From assembly GCA_014526335.1 (NCBI GenBank), contig JACTAT010000059.1, forward strand, positions 2,999,312-3,063,311: a stretch of DNA of 64,000 nucleotides, in the 5' to 3' direction. This stretch comes from Chrysaora quinquecirrha (lineage: Eukaryota > Cnidaria > Scyphozoa > Semaeostomeae > Pelagiidae). The position numbers were made by a program, and so were the translations under genes. Numbering within the stretch: position 1 is the first letter of the stretch; every line of letters begins with the position of its first letter. A model generated the notes under the pieces. The model had not been told where the DNA came from. It saw only the letters and a program-made list of their open reading frames with translations, and made no database searches. Positions 47,158 to 58,500 of the stretch are shown here, in pieces.

Positions 47158-48728
47158 AAAATGATGATGATAATGATGATGAAGATAACAATAATAATGA
47201 TGATGATAATGATGAAAAATAAAATAAAAAATGTGGAGTTTTTCCATCTAGGATACTTTGGGTCACATAAAATTTGTACATAGATTTCATCTGAGCTGTA
47301 AAAAACAAGCAACAGCCCTGGTCACTGCTTTTAGACTATTTGTTTAAATTGTTTGGACTGCCTTGTGCTTAGTTTATTTGCACCAGAATTTGAAGGAAGC
47401 TTTGAAGGATATCACACAAAATGAAAACAAAAGTTTTTTTACGATACCTCAAGAATTTCTGCTACATTTTCTTCATATGGAATTAATTTCACTTCACTCT
47501 CCCCTCTGTAAAACCATGTACATCTTCGAACATCAGTTTTGTTCTCTTTCCAATAAACAGCTTCTCTTTTGTAAGAGTCAAGATCAACATCAAACCTCCC
47601 ACCATGGGTAGGAACAACAGCTGTGGTCTTTGAAACAAAAGCTGCTTCTAAATTTCTTGAATCCACATAGGAAAAAGGCATCCAGGTTTTTGCATTGTTG
47701 TAGAAGAACCAGTGGGGTTGCACTGGTTGGTAAGTAAAAGCCTGAATTGGATGCCCACTAGGTGAAAAAAACTGAGGTCTGTTGGGTTGCGGATTCGTCT
47801 GTGGTTGAGGAGGAACAACTTGCATTGGTCTGGACATGCTGCTTGCAGGTGAAGAAGGAGGAACATTAGTTTCAAGTTGAGTTGGGATTTGTCCATCGAA
47901 AGGCATCTGCATGTACTGCATGCCAGGGCTTGAAATATATGGTTCCTGAGTGGGAGCTACTGGTATCTGGTGAGGCTGAGTCTCTGATTGGCTAAATGGC
48001 ATTGTCATGTAAGGGTTGCTCTCATATGCGTTATTTGATGATGAGACTTGTTGGAAAGGTGTCGGAGCATATGTTTCTGCATATTGTTCTTGTTGAGGGA
48101 TTTCAGGAGTTTGGTGTACTTCTGGTTGAAAAACCGCAGGTTGTGACGTTGTCTGGAATAGGGGTTGAGACAGTGGTGGTTCAGAGATTCCTGAAAATAA
48201 AAAAATGAATGACAGGAAATTATAAGATATCTGTAGATGCAGGGTGTAGGAAGACTTCTTCAGAGAGCGCTTTCTATAGCATGCATGACTCTTTGTGATC
48301 AATTTTTTGAGATCAAGAGACAAAGTTTTGAATTCCAGTAATAATTTTGTGTTGATGTGATCAAATTCCTTGTGTCCTGAATTGCTTGAACAATTGATCG
48401 ATATTGATCAATCACTAAAGTAGGAAGAGTTTCTACTTTTTCTGAAATCAAGTGTTGACCAAGCAGGGCATTGATCGCAAGTCAACCGCAAAAGGAAAAT
48501 GAAAATTCAAAATTTAGGCCACTTTTTAATTTTTATACCTGCAACATTTCTTTGGCTGACATCAGGCTCTGACGCGGAAGATAATGGAACTGGAGTGAAC
48601 AAAAGCGGACCAGAAAGATTATCGACGGTAAGACCTCCACCAAGAGATTGGTTGAAGAATGGTGACTGCCCTAAGCCTCCAAAACCAGCGGAGTTATTTC
48701 CTCCTCTACTGTTTTGGTTGGCCGCCAT
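37948..48728 (-). CDS. SEC23IP: SEC23-interacting protein (p125), SAM + DDHD, ~950 aa
   Basis: Exons, right to left: 48728-48539, 48190-47448, 46687-46480, 45834-45745, 45366-45228, 44588-44486, 44062-43957, 43822-43788, 43616-43534, 43270-43081, 42946-42852, 42187-41892, 41781-41712, 41277-41266, 41088-40998, 40263-40057, 38720-38582, 38002-37948. SEC23IP binds SEC23 at ER exit sites and belongs to the intracellular phospholipase A1 family. Seen here: a Pro/Gln-rich N-terminus, a WWE-like [16 protein letters not shown] block, [13 protein letters not shown], the nucleophile motif VSVCGHSLG (exon 7), a SAM domain (exons 10-11), the DDHD domain from [12 protein letters not shown] to YDPVAYRIEPL and [10 protein letters not shown], and the terminal [20 protein letters not shown]. 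Full retention of the N-terminus and SAM favours SEC23IP over DDHD1/2. Exon 3 ends in a GC donor. Exon 11 seems to lack one base near 42887. Confidence 0.93.
38795..39125. mobile_element. MITE-like region with GGCCAAACGATCAAACATTG repeats
   Basis: TGGCCAAACGATCAAACATTG occurs at about 38797 and 38851, and an inverted CAATGTTTGAACGTTTGGCCA near 38914. GTTTGGCAAG-type ends appear by 39110. It shares the core with 9068-9250. It lies in the intron between exons 16 and 17 of SEC23IP. The internal arrangement is complex; it may be two nested copies. Confidence 0.5.
40466..40603 (+). mobile_element. tRNA-derived SINE, copy 2
   Basis: Same order of blocks as copies 1 and 3: GAGAGCCTTGGGCTGTATGA, TCGGCGATTTCAATGAG, A-box-like TAGCTCAGTGG, B-box-like AGACTTGAATCCC, tail TTGTGGTACGCCACTTGTGG. 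A tail-only match (CAACTGTGGTATGCCG) is near 42600. It lies in the intron between SEC23IP exons 15 and 16. Confidence 0.75.
41266..41277 (-). CDS. SEC23IP: 12-nt microexon of SEC23IP encoding YDPV
   Basis: TTCCTTCAACAG precedes TATGACCCTGTG, which is followed by GTAAGTAG. Both flanks are phase 0: exon 13 ends in FNIFHP and exon 15 begins AYRIEPL, so the microexon restores the conserved HP-x-DPVAYR segment. The Asp is one of the residues for which the DDHD domain is named, so skipping stays in frame but removes it. Confidence 0.85.
41452..41548. mobile_element. Left-end fragment of the AATAAGCAACTGG MITE
   Basis: TTTTTTTAATAAGCAACTGGTCAATAAGCAACTA followed by GGCTGAAAT and a GTTTGGTT-AGAT-GCTTTCCTTATA block matches 10592-10675. 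The rest of the element is missing. Intronic in SEC23IP. Confidence 0.65.
42256..42545. repeat. (ATCC)n microsatellite, ~290 bp
   Basis: Imperfect CATC/ATCC tetranucleotide array with interspersed CACCCATA and CCTTC variants, in the intron between SEC23IP exons 11 and 12. Long open frames on both strands across it (Ser/His/Pro- or Met/Trp/Asp-rich) are products of the repeat. Confidence 0.95.
46478..46479 (-). promoter_or_regulatory. SEC23IP: GC splice donor, SEC23IP intron 3
   Basis: Exon 3 ends GTTGAAG, followed by GCAAGTGTTT. AG|GCAAGT is the strong consensus typical of the minor GC-AG intron class. Phase 1 here matches the phase-1 start of exon 4 (GT GAA CCT GAT), and no GT donor nearby keeps the frame. 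Confidence 0.75.
46838..47216. repeat. (ATG/GAT)n trinucleotide microsatellite, ~380 bp
   Basis: Interrupted ATGATG/ATAATG array with a pure core near 47100-47158, in the intron between SEC23IP exons 2 and 3. Poly-His, poly-Ile, poly-Ser and poly-Met frames over it are shadows of the repeat. Confidence 0.95.
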
Positions 48729-49460
48729 TTTTTCTTCCTCAAAGACACGCGTCACAATCAGGACGAGGCTGGTAATAAATCACTCATCAAATCAATCGTG
48801 GACCTTTGGAGCAAGGGGAATAGGAATGTTTTTTTTAGTTTATGGATACCGAGAATCCGGGGATCGGGAATGGATAGTGGGCATGTAAACATCATTCTGT
48901 GGTTGTATTTATTACCAAATTTTTTTCCTAAGGTGATGTTTTGCCAGAAAATTCGTGAAGTCTGTTTGATTGAACAATCTTGGGCTGAATCTTTTCCTTG
49001 CCATTGTCTATGGTGAAATAAATAAACGTTGAGAATCCTATATCTATTTGGTACAGGGAATTTCAAGCCCAAGAACATTTTGGGGAGCATGACTTTTGTC
49101 ACTAGGAAAAACAACAGAAAAGCCCCCTTTTAAGAACAATGGTCTCTGAAAAATTCTCTTCAACTTTTGTGCAAATAGATAAAATTGACTCTTTTGTAGG
49201 TTACATGGTGCACAGAGCAACTGCAGAATAGCTACAATTTGAACAAAAAGCATGCAAATAAAGTAATACTGTCTTCATATGAGAAGGTTTAAGAAAATAC
49301 ATATCCCTCTGCATATCAAAAGCAGAGTCTTAACTAAATCAGCTAGTAGCTTGCAATTACATTGAGAGTTTGAATTTAATTATGTTTTTACATAAGTAAA
49401 TCAGTCTTTGAATGATTTAATATAAAGCATAATATGGTTGTAAAGGATGTGGATTATTGT
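48729..49460. other. Compact spacer between ATG13 stop and SEC23IP start
   Basis: About 730 bp must hold both the 3' UTR of ATG13 and the promoter and 5' UTR of SEC23IP, both read leftward. No exon, repeat or RNA gene is seen. The tight head-to-tail spacing makes readthrough or overlapping transcripts plausible. Confidence 0.5.
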
Positions 49461-50879
49461 TCATGTGACTTTCATGTGCTCTAAATTTCGAAAAAACTCA
49501 TCATACTTCTCAAGTTGAAGTTCATATCGCTCAATTTTATCAACAAAACTTTCATCATCAGTTTGTGCATGTGTGAACATATCTAACTGTGGTGGTTTCT
49601 GGCAGTCCCTGTATAATTGACCAGCATCCCCGAATTGAGGGGCAAAGGCAGGTCTTACTTCCACCAGAACAAAATCATCTTCGTAGCCAACTGCTTGAGC
49701 TGTAGGTTCCCCTTGAGAGCCCTGGTCAAGGGACATTAAGTCATCAAGATTCTTGCTTTCATCATTACATTTCAAAATAGATATTGCATCATTGAATGGT
49801 TTGTTTGTATTATCTGATGGAGACTCAATCATGCTTTCATCTATTTTGTCTTGTATAAAAGAGAGTAAAGGTGGAGTTGAGGGTATCTCTGGTAATACAG
49901 GGGTTGAATTTTCCATGGAAGAGCCAGTTCCAAAGGCAGCTACTGGTCTGTGTGCATCATCAATATTTCCTATTGATTGTTGCTGAGATATGCTATTCAG
50001 TTGTTCAAGACCTTCTTGCATTTGGCTCAAATCAAAATGAAGTGGGGAGGCAGTTGAGAATGATGTTGGCAAAGATGCAGTGCTTCCGACAACATCATCC
50101 AGTGCTGCTTTTGTGAGTTCTGCAACAGCTGCAGGACCTAGGGGGTTCAGTAAACCCCCTGGTTCATCATTACCCATCCTTATTTGAACTTTCTTCTGTG
50201 TTTTACTCGTAGCAAGTGTGGCTTGACTTGCCACTGATGCATCCAAATGGATATCTGTTTTAAAACAAACGGATATCAAAACTGTGCCAAACTGTGTCCC
50301 TACATTTCCAATCTTAGTTTTCTCAGGCAGTTCAGCAGTGAGATCTTTGACTGGTGATTCTGATGAGATTTTATAATAAAACGAGAAATCTTTATCCTTC
50401 CTTCTAGTCAGTTTATATGCAGGCAATGATCTAGTCACTGAGATCAATGATTTTAGCAGAAGAGATAATTTGTTGTACACTGCAAAACAGCTCTTAATGC
50501 TTTGATCTGATTTCTCTGTAAACCTTATATTCCATGACTCTAAGATGCTATCATGCCCTTCTGCTGTTTTAAGATAGACATTCAACCACAGTGGGTCTTT
50601 AACAACAGCATTTTGATTCGAGAATTCACTTTTTACTTCTTTTTGTACTTCACTTTCAATACTTGCTCCTGGTAATGCAACATTAAACCAATCAACTCCA
50701 ACTGCGTTTGCTTTAGACGATGTTTTGGATTTTTCCCCACTTCTTGAATGGACTATGACCTGTAAAGATTTATAAGTGAAAAACTTTATGTACTTTTCCG
50801 TCTCCTTCCTTGACGAGTTCTCCGACATCTTTCTTCCCAAAGCTGGCCTTCGTTTCATCTCGTAAATATTGCCAGACAA
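49461..50879 (-). CDS. ATG13: Autophagy-related protein 13, intronless, 472 aa
   Basis: ATG13 is the HORMA-domain regulatory subunit of the ULK1/Atg1 kinase complex that starts autophagosome formation. The N-terminal HORMA region is recognisable: EKYIKFFTYKSLQVIVHSR (human FIKFFALKTVQVIVQAR), WFNVALPG, LWLNVYLKTAEGHDS, CFAVYNKLSLLLKSLISVTR, LPAYKL, and GNVGTQFGTVLISVCF. A long disordered Ser/Thr/Pro/Asp-rich middle follows. Near the end is YEDDFVLVEVRPAF, equivalent to the human DDFVMI LC3-interacting motif, then a terminal helix (FFRNLEHM). The length is close to human ATG13. The first Met is used; MKRRPAL eight codons in is an alternative. Vertebrate ATG13 genes have introns, so the single exon points to retroposition or intron loss in this lineage. 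The frame is intact. Confidence 0.93.
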   Translation of the reverse strand: MSGNIYEMKRRPALGRKMSENSSRKETEKYIKFFTYKSLQVIVHSRSGEKSKTSSKANAVGVDWFNVALPGASIESEVQKEVKSEFSNQNAVVKDPLWLNVYLKTAEGHDSILESWNIRFTEKSDQSIKSCFAVYNKLSLLLKSLISVTRSLPAYKLTRRKDKDFSFYYKISSESPVKDLTAELPEKTKIGNVGTQFGTVLISVCFKTDIHLDASVASQATLATSKTQKKVQIRMGNDEPGGLLNPLGPAAVAELTKAALDDVVGSTASLPTSFSTASPLHFDLSQMQEGLEQLNSISQQQSIGNIDDAHRPVAAFGTGSSMENSTPVLPEIPSTPPLLSFIQDKIDESMIESPSDNTNKPFNDAISILKCNDESKNLDDLMSLDQGSQGEPTAQAVGYEDDFVLVEVRPAFAPQFGDAGQLYRDCQKPPQLDMFTHAQTDDESFVDKIERYELQLEKYDEFFRNLEHMKVT

Positions 50880-52533
50880 GTATTATTTTGGTCAATCAAT
50901 GGCGTTAGTTTTTAGTAATTGTTTAAAATGTTAACTTTTAAAGTGGGTTTATTCAGGTCTAATACAGACAAGCTTTTACTTAACTTTGTAGCCAACTTCA
51001 AAAAAGAAAAATAAACCACCATCTTGACTTCATTTCTTGATTTGTCATGACTAGCCTCGTTCTTATCTTCAACGATTCCAAAATGAGACCTTATGAATGG
51101 TTTGTTACCTCCAATGACCGGTATTTTACCATGGTTTTACCCATTGTAACTACCAGCTAGATTTGTAGTTACCTCACGTTACCCTTACATTTGTAGAACT
51201 TATATTCCAGACCCGATTTCTTTTATCAGGCTTTATTTTGGTCGGCGATCTATAAGAAAAAGTTTTCTCTCTTTTTACTTGTGTTTTTTTTACCATGCAT
51301 TTTTCGTCTATCTGCATAATAGCTTTTTAGAACTTTTGCTGAGAAACTTTTAAGAAACTTTGAGTACTTTTATGAACAAGATATTCAGAATATGATTACT
51401 GACTCCAAGCTCAGTTTCTAATAAAATAATAATAATGCATTCAGAAACGTCAGCAATGACCCAATAAAGGCAAGAAGGATATACCATAAAAAAACATCGA
51501 TTAATGATAGAAAAACATTATTTCCATGAGTTACGAATGTTTACAACAACTTTGCATTAAATAAATAACTTCATTCAAGTTTAAATACAAATTTTCATGC
51601 ATCACACAATAACTTAAATATGTGTACAAAAATAATCTATATAAAAGCAAAAATATCACTTCAAAGTAATACAAAATGATTTAAATAAATAATATTTCTA
51701 TAACAAGTCCACTGACGTTTGTAAAGACATTTCAAGAACTTATAGTTACATAGCTTACAGCTAGTCTATGTTAATCGCTTTCAGGTTACTTGTGATTAGA
51801 AAACAGCTACAGCGAGCTACAGGATATCTTTGAACTATATACACTTCTATATTAGTGCCTTTAGATACTTTATTCGATTAATTGTTAGCTATCTTTAGGA
51901 ATTATCAACCTAAAACTAGTCCAGATACGTAATATATTTTCACACTATTCATGTGCCCATTTTTGAGGCGATAATAGATTTGAAAGTATATCCAGTACGT
52001 TATAAGGAATGAGTGGGGATTTGCAGCTCTGAGAGTTTCTCAAGGTCAGAAGCCTTGTCAATTTTCAGGTTTTTGGTCCACCGAGCAAACCTGATTCTGG
52101 CGATTACAGAAGTGTATCAAGACAGTGTGGAAGCTAAGTCCACATCATATTGACATTTCTAAACACTGCCAGAACGAGTCTCTATGCGAAGCCTAGAGAA
52201 AGGGTGCTAACTAGAAGTCTCGCTAGAGGTATTTAATCAAAGGTGAAATACAGATTATATTTCACAGCTGTAAAAATCTTTGGAATTGGTATTATATCAA
52301 AAGTTATTAAAATCAACTCATCTAGTACAGCCCGAAACATAGTCTTATAAGTTACAAATACGATAATTCTGAATCAAACTCAAACCAGTTTAGTTTTAGA
52401 GGCGTCCTTCTCACAAGAGCCGATACAATGTTATATATGTATGTATGTTGTTGTTTATCATGCACCATGACGGTTGTCTTGATATTCGTGTTCATAATCA
52501 CCTGTGCATTTTCAATGATGGTCTTTGTTGTTA
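50880..52533. other. Spacer between COE stop and ATG13 start
   Basis: About 1.65 kb of AT-rich sequence expected to contain the long COE 3' UTR on the right and the ATG13 promoter on the left. No exon with acceptable splice context, no transposon and no RNA gene were recognised. Confidence 0.5.
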
Positions 52534-55500
52534 CTACTGATTGGTAACGATGTACGTTCCTCCATTGCTGTATTCTTGTGTAATCATATCTGTGGAAAAG
52601 ATGAAATAATGTCACAAATGAATTCTCGACAGAATGAACCATTTTCCAGTTCACTTCTAAACAGCAAATCTCCAAAAGAGAACCCCTGTTAAGACAGAAG
52701 ACAGACAATACGCTTTTCCTTCCGACTGACCACTACAACCACCTTTCTCCAAAAACAAAGAATGAGCTTAAATTTTCTCACGTTTTAACGTCGTGGTGCC
52801 TTTCTGCGTTACCAATGTGGTAAGTGAGTACCATATCATGAGAAGGACAGCTCTAGTGAGAGGTGCTGATAGCATTCCCAAGCTATTTCTGGTATAATGT
52901 GCTACTAGCATACACTAAACGTGTATATATAGACCCTGAACGTACAAACACTAAATTCTCTGATGAATAAGAGTGTTCGCTGAAAAAGGGCACTTTAAAA
53001 CGTATTAAGTAGTATCAATCAAACATTACTAACCATGATCCGCTGTTTGTACTGAGTTTAACTGGTTGAAGTTGTCTTGTTTTTGTCGAATAACTGGCAA
53101 AGCATTTGGGCTGAACTGGAATACATTGCCAGTCGAGTGATTTGAAGTGCCATTGACTGGAACACTGTTTGGTGTTGGTGGTAGATTCGGTGATGGTCCA
53201 GCTAAAAGAGATTAGAAACATATATGAATAGAAAAATTAATCTGATCCAGAGTACGTTATTTCTGTTTAGGCTATATATGTTGAGCTTTCTTCAGCACCA
53301 CACAAATTTATATATATTTGTCATGGACACTAGGATGGTTTTCTCCAAAAGTGGCATATCACAATGGATGGGGATCGAACCTGGAATGCATAGCCAGGGA
53401 GACAACAAAGTTTCCACTGGGCTATAGAACCCAATGAATTCGCCAAGTAACTCTCCAAGTCATGTCATACAGCCTAAGGCTCTCCTCTCCGGTTCATTTG
53501 ATGATTTTCAAGGCAAAATGCATTTACTACTGATTTCATCTAGCAGTGGTTTCTGTTAACGGTTTTAGAAGATCTCAAGTGTAAAACCCAAATTAGTTGT
53601 TGGCAAATTTATTATTTCCTAAGTTTAACCAATATCGAAAACACACAGACTTTCTACCTCCAATTATTTTCTCCAAGAAATTCACTACCCTCTGGCAGCC
53701 AATTTAGTGAGTGCATTAAATAACAGCTCAACCTAGGACCTTATGGATTCGACAAAGCAAGGATACTATTTTTCCAAAAGATGCTTACCTTGAGAAGTGA
53801 TGTAACCAGCAGATTGTGGCATTGCTTGTAACGTTGCTCCATAGACAGTATTTGGTGATCGTATAGCTTGTGGATAAGAAGCTGTAGAAACAGATGACGC
53901 GAAGCTATTTACATGAGGTAATGGAACTGTAAGATTAGGCCTTGAACTTTCACGCATTCTCTTCTTGTCGTGTCTTTCATTGTCATTATAATCCTTTTCA
54001 ATCGTGTAATTGATAAAATTCCCTTGCATATAGCTATCCGTTTGCATAGGTTCGTCTTTGGAATTTCGGCTGAAATTGCCAGTAGAAAAATTGTTGTAGT
54101 GTCCTTGATAAGCAGATCCTGCACCTGTTGCATATATCACTGGAGATCTGTTTGGATTGATGTCATTGACAGGCAATGGTGATGGTAGATACTGAGGTGT
54201 AGATCCACGCATTGTGTATACTGTTTCTACCAAGTCAGCAGCTCGTTTTAAAATCACCTCCTAAGATGGAAACGACATACATTAAATATACATAGTAATG
54301 CCCGTCAATTCTGTATGTATCAACATTATCCGAAACACGCACCAAACTTTGGCTTATTATAAGAAAGAGTCTCAAAGAAACCTTATAGGCCTGCGTGCTT
54401 GTTGCAGTTTGTTGTAGGAGGACAGTATTTCAACTGTTTCCCATCCATAATAAACAACCTATCGCAGACCTTTGGTATTTTTATATACTGTTTTGCATAT
54501 TGTTTCATTTTGTATTCTTAGCTTTCAGTATCTTTAATTAATATGTTTGTATTAATGATTTGCAGCCGATATGAGACAAACACTTCTTTTGGATCAAACA
54601 AAATACGAATTTGAATAACAAAATTTTATTTTCTTCCATTCTGTAAAAGAATTTGAATTAAGCAAGCATCAAAGATGGATGAATCACCATTTCAAAATGC
54701 AAAACCAAGTACATGATGGCCTACCATCTTTAATACGTTGATTATGAGGACCGGGTACTTTTTGTAAGAAACCAGACAGACAGACGGACAGACAGATTGA
54801 ACAAAATGATGAAATACATGCCTTAAAACGCTATCTTGTATCGCTCTCTGTTGCAGAAAGACGACGCCTATCATTCTTTATGACAGGACATTTTGTTTAC
54901 AAACAGACCACGGAGTGTAATGAAAAGGCTTGTAGTATTTATTTCATGGAAAAATAATAGCTACCTTGGGAATGCGTTCTGGATCATTTGGGTGTCGAGG
55001 AATAAGCTTGGAGAGTCTCTGAAATCCATAGTCGATTGTAGGATCGCTTAAGGCTGAAAACGCATATAAAAATATCAATAAAAAGTAAAGATCTGCTTTG
55101 TTGATTAAAGTTGATATCTGCTTTTCTTAATACAGGATAAAGCAAGACATAGGAATCATCATCTATAAAGAACCTACAGCTTGGTGAATATATTTTGCAC
55201 AAAGCTCTTAACAAGGAAGTTATACGAAGCAACAAAGTAATGGTACTCACAGGAGTAAACAAAGCAGCCTGGCTGTCCTTGATAATATGGTTTTGAGTCG
55301 AATGCAAGGCAAACTTCAACCATTCCGGGCATATGACGAGGAGGAGCAACAACTCTTAGTGCTGTCGAAGAAAAGACCTGCGGAATGGAATATGCACAAT
55401 TAATAAGTGTATAAATTTCATAAAATTATATCAAGCCTATGAATAAACCGGGTTAACAAAAACTGCACACAGGTTCTGGTCTTCAACCAAGATAAAAATA

Positions 55501-58500
55501 GAATCATGCTTTTCTGTAGGCTTAGCATACACATAGATGAAAAACCCAAGTTTTAAATCTTGAAGATAGGCAGCCAGAAATTTTAATTCATGGAAATGCT
55601 TGTTTACTCTCCTTGATCTCTGATGAATCATATATAGAATATTAACTCAAGAACTTCAACCCTCCGTAGTTCGAAACATTTGGAAAGACTTTTGGAAAAC
55701 ATACTGTGATACAGCGAAGCGAAATGGCATAAAGTGACAGAGCCATCAGCATCAAGCACTAGAATCAAGAACGTGCGATGTAACGATTGGAAATTAGTGC
55801 AGTTACGCCAAACTCATGACCTTAGTTCGTTGAACAACAAAATATGAATCAACAGCGAATTTATTCACCTCGACGCTCCATACGATGCAGTTTCCAAAAA
55901 CTACTTGAATTCCCTCGAAGAAATTCTCACCAATGATAATAACTTGGGTTCCTCCAGATGTCCAGCCCTCAGATGGTATCAAAGCTTTGATAAGCGGAGG
56001 ACCTAAAATTGAATGTTAATCGTTTTACCGAGATGTATATCATAGGCATATATATATGTTGATACTACAAACCCGGACATACTATGACATGGAATGAAAG
56101 TAGATCATACTTCCAGAATACCTTATTTGTTTTCCCTCGAATAATCTCTGCCCCGTTTGAGCGTAAGTAGTGGCTTAAAAAGATCAGAAGCTCTTTGTTA
56201 CCGAAAAAAAAGATGGAGGCTGGACCCAACGATTTTTTGCAACTGTTCAGAAATTGCTGATCAAATAAGGATTTCACGACAATGTGAACAAGATTATTTA
56301 AAAACCAGTCATCAATTCGAGTTTATCTGGCCTGGAAATGGGGACTGTAGGGAACATTAAAGCCCAGGTCCTGATCGAACAACACACTTTTTTACACTCG
56401 TAAAAATTCTCGATTTGGCAACTCTTGACGCTAAGAATTATACAATGTGTTAAGGGCAACGAACTTACTTCGTTCCGCTGGAAACTGGCCTTCTTTTGCG
56501 CTTGATTTCAAACAGGAAAAAGTAACTGAACGATGGTTTACTAAACTCATTACAAGAGTCATAGTTATCACTATTGAGTTGAATGATCAAACCACTCTGA
56601 CCAAACAGCTATAGAGTTGTTACGGTTGTTTCTGCAGCTTTTTGCGAAGCGTCGGACTCATGACTGGCGTAATAGGTTCAGGAGTTCACTTGTTTGTGCA
56701 AATTATTTCTTTTAGCTTCTTTTGGAAGTAAAATCCATGAAAAATAAACAACTTACTTTCTAGAGGTTCAAATCTTTTTGAGTTTCTTCGGCCATGTTTT
56801 GAGTTATTATGAACAAACATATTCTCTGATACTGCCAATACATTGTGAAGATCTGGTGTCAAGGAAAGTGCCACTTGAAAACGCCTCATGTCTCGTGGAT
56901 TTCCCGCAGTTTTCAAGCAATTCTGGTTGCATTTCATGAAGAACTTTACAAAGAACCTGAAAATAGAATTTTTCGTTTTCAAGCAGTATACACGGCATAA
57001 GAGTCGAGTCTCGAACTAGCTTCAGGCCTTTATAAATTAACCGCATTCCCTCGATTTAGCGCCCACGGCGATTGTTTCAAAATTTTTGTCAAATCCATGC
57101 ATAGACTAACGTTTTGACGAAAAAGAAGAATTGCAGCTACTGGCCAAGGTGTCTCTTGATTCATTCCATCAGGAGTTTGCACAAACACAATTTAAAAGGT
57201 GTCAGGGACCATCTTGATAGGCAGCTCAATCAGAAAGGAGCGTATTTATTCGAGGAAATACGGTAGCAACGTTTGGCAAAGCAAAGCAAAATGCAAAGAT
57301 TACAGAGCTTTATCATAGCCTCTCTTACAGCCTTCGTAGTCTCTTTTTTCAGAGAAAAATCCAAACTTATCTCGTGCTTATCTCAAACATATTGTAGACT
57401 TACTTTAGATAATAGACAATGCTTGCCCGAGAAGCAACTTGGCTCTTGGAATCTCGAACACCCAACGCTAGAATTTCTATTTTTGTCAAAGAAATCTTTC
57501 AAACGTAAGTCCTTTTTTCAACGGATCTCCTGGGCCTTTCCAGAGAGTGAAGTGTCCTCGTATCTTCCTCAAATCTAAAACCTATATTAAAATCATTGTA
57601 TGCAACAGCAATTGTTAACCATGGGAGACTCACCTTTCAACGACGACAGGATCTGAGGGTGTTTCATTTCTGTTACCGCAAGACTTCTTTTCACAGCAAC
57701 GGCTAGAAAAACGTTATCACGATTTCTCAAAATGCTAGTATTTGTAATCCTATCAAACAACTGCCCTATTCTAGATGTGGGAACACAAAGGCACTTGAGC
57801 AAGAACCTTCAATCTGCCTCTAATAAAATCCCTGAAGACGCAAGCAAGCAAGCAATCTTTATTTGTTAACGCGGGTCAGGGATTATGGCAGCTAAACAGC
57901 TTATGTGGACCTGCAACTTGTGTCCCAGGAATGATATTCTAGAACGAATACCCTGGGTACTCATTTAACCGACCTTGGAAGGATGGACAGCTCACAGCTG
58001 AGTTTTTCAATTATATTTTTGCTGCAAAACAGTCCTTTCTGGCACTTCTTCTGGCAAGCTAGATGTAAGTATAGACGTCCATCAACATCGTCGAATGCAA
58101 AAGTTGCCTCAGATTTTTTTAATTTACCCAATTTAGTTAGGTTGCCTTTGCATATGTATGCAAAAATACATCGACTTGACTGTATCGAAGAAGCAGTATA
58201 TAAGAGATAAAACGTTTTCTTACCTACACATAACTTCATGAGTAAGAAGAACCTTGCACATGTCAGGGTTTTTATCTTGTCCTTCATACATGATCACCTA
58301 AAAGATAAACATTTACAACATGATGTAGCTATATCACTACGTATAAAATAAAAATCTTATGTTAAACAATCCTAGCCGTAGTCAAAAGGATATTAAGCCG
58401 TATATTTAAGACCCTAACAAATGTTCAGCAAAATCACCCCTGGACAATCTTGGTTTAACATTTTATCACAAAGATTCTCCGAAAGCATGCAGAAACTTTC

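Noticed and set aside
46763..47312. Long open frames of poly-His, poly-Ile, poly-Ser or poly-Met on both strands
   Set aside because: They are translations of an ATG/GAT trinucleotide microsatellite inside a SEC23IP intron; every frame of such a repeat stays open.
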